Positions 62,623 through 64,000 of a DNA stretch of 64,000 bases are shown in pieces. How positions within the stretch are numbered: position 1 is the stretch's first letter; each line of letters begins with the position of its first letter. A program made the translations under genes and the position numbers. Where the stretch lies: the NCBI GenBank assembly GCA_036763105.1, contig JBAIYS010000002.1, positions 274,216-338,215 on the forward strand, read 5' to 3'. The notes beneath the pieces were generated by a model. That model saw nothing but the letters and a program-made list of their open reading frames with translations, was not told where the DNA came from and did not search any database. The stretch is from Peptococcaceae bacterium 1198_IL3148 (GTDB taxonomy: Bacteria > Bacillota > Desulfotomaculia > Desulfotomaculales > Desulfohalotomaculaceae).

Positions 62623-63763
62623 GACGACAGATGCAATAGTTATTGGTGGCGGAATCGTCGGCTGCTCCACCGCCTACAACCTTGCTAAATTAGGGTGTAA
62701 AAAGGTGGTGGTAATTGAGGAAAAGTACCTGGCCAGCGGAGCCACCGGTCGCTGTGGTGCAGGTTTTAGAATGCAGTGGGGATCCGAGCCAAACTGCTTG
62801 TTATCCCGGGATAGCATTCATATGCTTAAAACATTGGAAGAGGAATTGGGTTACCAAGACAGCATTGAATTTAAGCAAAATGGTTATTTGTTGCTGGCCT
62901 ATAGTGAAAAAATGGTGGAGCAGTTCCATCAAAATTTAGGTCTGCAGCATAGGCTTGATATTCCGTCCCGCTGGGTTACTCCGGAGGAAATTAAAGAACT
63001 AGTACCCCAAATCAACCTGCAGGGCTTGCTGGGAGCCACATATTGTCCCGAGGATGGGCACTGTAACCCCTTTAAAACTACCGATGCCTATGCCCAAGCA
63101 GCCAAAAGATTGGGAGTAGAGATGCTCACCTATACTAAAGTTACTGGCCTGTTGCGGGATGGAGATAAAATAAAGGGAGTGGAGACCACTGCCGGAGTAA
63201 TTGAATCACCGTTGGTGATAGGTTGCGCCGGAGCCTATACCAGGCAGTTGGGCTTGATGGTGGGAGTGGATTTGCCAATTCAACCGGAACGTCATCAAAT
63301 TTTAGTCACCGAACCGGTGGAGCCGCTTTTAGGACCGATGCTAATGTCCTTTTACCATGGAATTTATGGTCAGCAGGTGCCCCATGGTGGCTTTGTGATG
63401 GGTTTGGGAGACCCCCACGAAATTAAAGATTTCAATATTGAATCCAGTTGGCAGTTTATGCACGAAATGGCAGCTAAATTCACTTTTATTCTACCGATAT
63501 TGAAGGAAGTGCGGGTGGTGCGCCAGTGGAGTGGCCTTTATGACTTGACCCCTGATAGAACCCAAATCCTCGGTGCCATTCCGGAAGTGCCCGGGTTCTT
63601 TGTGGCTGCCGGATTTTCTGGCCATGGCTTTATGATTGCTCCGGTGGTGGGTAAATTGATGGCTCAAGTGATGTTGGGCATGGAACCGGATTATCCCATT
63701 GATATGTACGGAGTAAAACGTTTTGCCAGCGGCGATTTGTATATAGAACCATCAGTTGTGTAA
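62615..63763 (+). CDS. Catalytic FAD-dependent amino acid/amine dehydrogenase (DAO family)
   Basis: A 382-residue flavoprotein of the D-amino acid oxidase superfamily, like HcnC, sarcosine oxidase beta and the beta subunit of archaeal proline dehydrogenase. FAD motif AIVIGGGIVGCSTAYNLAKLG at the start, ATGRCGAGFRMQWG, GATYCPEDGHCNPFKTTDAYAQAA and the C-terminal GFFVAAGFSGHGFMIAPVVGK are family features. It oxidises a secondary amine or amino acid, passing electrons to the other subunits rather than to oxygen. Substrate (proline, sarcosine, D-amino acid) is undetermined. The ATG at 62615 follows GGGGGTGA. It is last in the operon. Confidence 0.9.
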   Translation: MTRTTDAIVIGGGIVGCSTAYNLAKLGCKKVVVIEEKYLASGATGRCGAGFRMQWGSEPNCLLSRDSIHMLKTLEEELGYQDSIEFKQNGYLLLAYSEKMVEQFHQNLGLQHRLDIPSRWVTPEEIKELVPQINLQGLLGATYCPEDGHCNPFKTTDAYAQAAKRLGVEMLTYTKVTGLLRDGDKIKGVETTAGVIESPLVIGCAGAYTRQLGLMVGVDLPIQPERHQILVTEPVEPLLGPMLMSFYHGIYGQQVPHGGFVMGLGDPHEIKDFNIESSWQFMHEMAAKFTFILPILKEVRVVRQWSGLYDLTPDRTQILGAIPEVPGFFVAAGFSGHGFMIAPVVGKLMAQVMLGMEPDYPIDMYGVKRFASGDLYIEPSVV

Positions 63764-63785
63764 TGTGAATTGTATGTGTATTTGA

Positions 63786-63821
63786 GACTTCCCTCAATTT
63801 ATTTGGGCCGAAGTCATTTTT
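63786..63821 (+). terminator. Terminator after the dehydrogenase operon
   Basis: Stem GACTTCCC (63786-63793) with GGG-CC-GAAGTC (63805-63815, small bulge), followed by ATTTTTTC. Confidence 0.7.
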
Positions 63822-63989
63822 TCATATCAGAAATATAAAAAATTAAGTGTAACTACTGCGTTTGATTAGAGAAAATGGAGCATTCCTGTAATGAAATAAA
63901 ATGCACTTTGAAAAAATAAGTACCTCACAGTAGAATTTAAATGTGCAATCGGCCAAAAGCACAAAATTAAATTCACGGAGGTACTCAAA

Positions 63990-64000
63990 ATGAAGTATAA
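63990..64000 (+). CDS. Start of a gene cut by the window edge
   Basis: ATG AAG TAT with CGGAGG about 7 bases upstream. Only three codons are visible, so nothing can be said of the product. The ribosome site lies within an inverted repeat (63919-63926 with 63978-63985). Confidence 0.6.

Overview
The window looks like chromosome of an anaerobic, spore-forming Gram-positive bacterium of the Clostridia, probably near the Peptococcaceae (Desulfotomaculum-like). This is inferred from gene content: a SleB/LysM cortex-type hydrolase, DegS/DegU, NfnAB electron bifurcation, an [FeFe]-hydrogenase-like protein, a small siroheme reductase, a selenocysteine-containing SelD, strong AGGAGG ribosome sites and frequent GTG/TTG starts. 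No 16S gene is present to confirm it.

Layout. 1-3.5 kb: edge of a siroheme sulfite/nitrite reductase-like gene, a Lys/Asp/His/Tyr/Cys repeat protein, and degS-degU. 3.6-6.5 kb: pstSCA behind an 11-bp-period Pho box array, without pstB or phoU. 6.5-16.2 kb: glyoxalase-family protein, DnaC/DnaI-like loader, a GCS2 ligase plus ATP-grasp pair, Mrp ATPase, DnaD-domain protein, SleB-type hydrolase, a class A penicillin-binding protein with a lipobox, and a small hypothetical. 16.3-18.2 kb: selD (in-frame UGA with SECIS-like hairpin), yedF and tRNA-Pro(CGG). 18.2-20.9 kb: accessory patch with a TetR-controlled MFS exporter and a fragment of an ISL3-type transposase. 20.9-25.6 kb: MarR, membrane-fusion lipoprotein and RND pump. 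25.8-31.8 kb: nfnAB, nitroreductase, CBS protein, HD-GYP protein and a lone PTS IIC-type membrane protein.

31.8-44.9 kb is an integrated mobile island of about 13 kb. It carries a minus-strand defence operon (HTH regulator, type III Mod, type III Res, OLD-type ATPase/TOPRIM nuclease) and a plus-strand module (AEP primase-SF3 helicase, a lone HK97-fold major capsid protein, a TnpW-like small protein, a large serine recombinase). Two facts place its ends. The two arms of one host terminator (31798-31809 and 44898-44909) now lie on opposite sides of the island. The element ends also carry inverted half-sites (31825-31832 and 44873-44880) symmetric about a shared GC. The pairing of capsid and replication genes with no terminase, portal or protease suggests a phage-satellite-like element and is the best candidate for an undescribed system here.

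44.9-52.1 kb: tex, adk, a 223-bp cloverleaf-like palindromic element, the hydrogenase-like gene, an ABC-F protein and a hypothetical. 52.3-63.8 kb reads as one metabolic unit: a degenerate sigma-54-type activator, a complete Liv-type ABC importer, an intact sigma-54 activator, then a canonical -24/-12 promoter driving five genes for a split, iron-sulfur-linked amino acid or amine dehydrogenase. The likely logic is substrate import by Liv, oxidation by the dehydrogenase and control by the activators. The window ends at the start codon of a further gene.
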